Source: Thermoflexales bacterium (GTDB lineage: Bacteria > Chloroflexota > Anaerolineae > Fen-1058). From it: 6,592 nt of DNA. The stretch is from positions 1 through 6,592 of the forward strand of contig JAUQXD010000198.1 in assembly GCA_030834835.1 (NCBI GenBank), written 5' to 3'. A program made the position numbers and the translations under genes. Positions 6,339-6,592 of this stretch are shown piece after piece. Within the stretch, counting starts at the first letter, position 1. Every line of letters starts with the position of its first letter. The notes beneath the pieces were generated by a model. It was not told the origin of the DNA. It did not search any database and was given only the letters and a program-made list of their open reading frames with translations.

Positions 6339-6365
6339 GTAGGGCAAGTTGTCAACTTGCCCTAC
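6339..6365. repeat. 27-bp perfect palindrome in the operon leader
   Basis: Arms GTAGGGCAAGTTG (6339-6351) and CAACTTGCCCTAC (6353-6365) surround a single central base. It lies between the predicted promoter and the first codon of the membrane-protein gene, so it would form a stable hairpin at the 5' end of the mRNA, ending 14 nt before ATG. It could be a regulatory leader, an mRNA stabiliser, a DNA operator or a dispersed palindromic repeat. No T-run follows on the minus strand, so it is not a terminator in that direction. Confidence 0.75.
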
Positions 6366-6378
6366 GCGCGCCGATTAT

Positions 6379-6407
6379 ATCATACGGCTATGTGACTACC
6401 GTGGCAA
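6379..6407 (-). promoter_or_regulatory. Predicted sigma70-type promoter for the minus-strand operon
   Basis: Read on the minus strand, TTGCCA (6407-6402, five of six to TTGACA) is followed after exactly 17 nt by TATGAT (6384-6379, five of six to TATAAT). An overlapping TATAAT (6379-6374) lies directly next to it but has no matching -35 box. Transcription would start near 6372, about 48 nt before ATG 6324. It is just downstream of the predicted terminator of the preceding gene, the expected place for an operon promoter. Confidence 0.65.
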
Positions 6408-6420
6408 TGTTAGATTCCCG

Positions 6421-6526
6421 TTCCGGCGATTGAAATCGCGGCAACAAAAACACGAAGTCGGCCTGCGCCGACTAGCCGACGCAGGTCGGCTTTGTGTAAT
6501 TGTAGGCGCGAATTCTATTCGCCGGC
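6421..6526. repeat. Multi-hairpin interspersed repeat
   Basis: Three hairpins in a row: GCGATT/AATCGC (6426-6431 and 6434-6439) around GA; a long imperfect one, 6450-6467 with 6480-6497; and CGAAT/ATTCG around TCT near 6509-6521. The outer hairpins are similar in style (GGCGATT... and ...ATTCGCC), giving the block a roughly symmetric, MITE-like look. No coding sequence fits. Whether it is dispersed in the genome cannot be seen here. Confidence 0.6.
6446..6497 (-). terminator. Intrinsic terminator of the right-edge gene, inside the multi-hairpin repeat
   Basis: On the minus strand an 18-bp stem (arms 6497-6480 and 6467-6450, 15 of 18 positions perfect; the other three are G/T-type pairs that can be wobbles in one strand's RNA) with a 12-nt loop is followed directly by a T5 run (6450-6446). 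It begins 30 nt after the stop codon at 6528-6530 and precedes the operon promoter, so termination of the right-edge gene is the natural reading. Confidence 0.7.
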
Positions 6527-6527
6527 T

Positions 6528-6592
6528 TCATGCAGCGATCTTTGATGATTGCGGCAGCAGTTCGCGCAGCGCGGCGATCAACGTGTCCACAT
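6528..6592 (-). CDS. C-terminal 20 residues of a minus-strand gene entering from the right edge
   Basis: From the window edge one minus-strand frame reads VDTLIAALRELLPQSSKIAA and stops at TGA (6530-6528). The amphipathic helix followed by a short polar tail looks like a genuine protein C-terminus, and a terminator hairpin follows 30 nt later. A final VDxLIxALRELL-type helix is common in fold-type I PLP enzymes such as class V aminotransferases, but 20 residues are too few to assign a family. The other frames of this strand either stop early or lack such a pattern. Confidence 0.55.
   Translation of the reverse strand, partial: VDTLIAALRELLPQSSKIAA

Noticed and set aside
5756..6355. 199-codon minus-strand frame over the membrane protein gene
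   Set aside because: Arg/Ala/His-rich product without a sensible fold; it is a frame shadow of the membrane protein, whose hydrophobic pattern is convincing.

Overview
The window (about 58% GC by eye) looks like an ordinary stretch of a bacterial chromosome with densely packed genes. Lipoproteins with Thr/Pro/Ala-rich linkers, GC-rich interspersed hairpin repeats and the mix of small housekeeping genes suggest Chloroflexota (Anaerolineae-like). That is an inference from style; no marker gene here fixes the taxonomy.

Layout. Positions 1-201 hold the 3' end of a small Gly/Ala-rich protein gene (+), followed by a GC-rich hairpin and a nested hairpin repeat (294-389). Next, on the + strand, come an RlmI-type 23S rRNA methyltransferase (407-1579) and a Nudix hydrolase (1623-2102). 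The Nudix gene ends in an 11-bp convergent overlap with a minus-strand pair: a MobA/MocA-like nucleotidyltransferase (2092-2670) preceded by, and overlapping 4 bp with, a four-cysteine small protein (2667-2888). A 34-bp perfect palindrome followed by a T-run lies between that pair and the genes upstream of it.

From 6407 down to 2893 the minus strand reads as one five-gene transcription unit. It has a good sigma70-type promoter (TTGCCA-17-TATGAT), a 27-bp palindrome in the 5' leader, a polytopic membrane protein (5632-6324), a histidine phosphatase (5009-5635), a small unrecognised protein (4581-5012), two neighbouring FKBP-type prolyl isomerase lipoproteins with two FKBP domains each (3732-4565 and 2958-3701), and the palindromic terminator. 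Junctions are 4-bp ATGA overlaps or gaps of 15 and 30 bp. The four FKBP domains arose by two rounds of duplication, and one of them has lost key active-site residues. The right edge holds the last 20 codons of another minus-strand gene, ended by a multi-hairpin repeat that doubles as its terminator.

I see no CRISPR, phage, transposase, tRNA or rRNA. The items most worth a second look are the membrane protein/phosphatase/small protein/double-FKBP operon, the degenerate FKBP domain, the palindrome directly against the start of the four-cysteine gene, the leader palindrome of the operon, and an approximately threefold excess of GATC sites.
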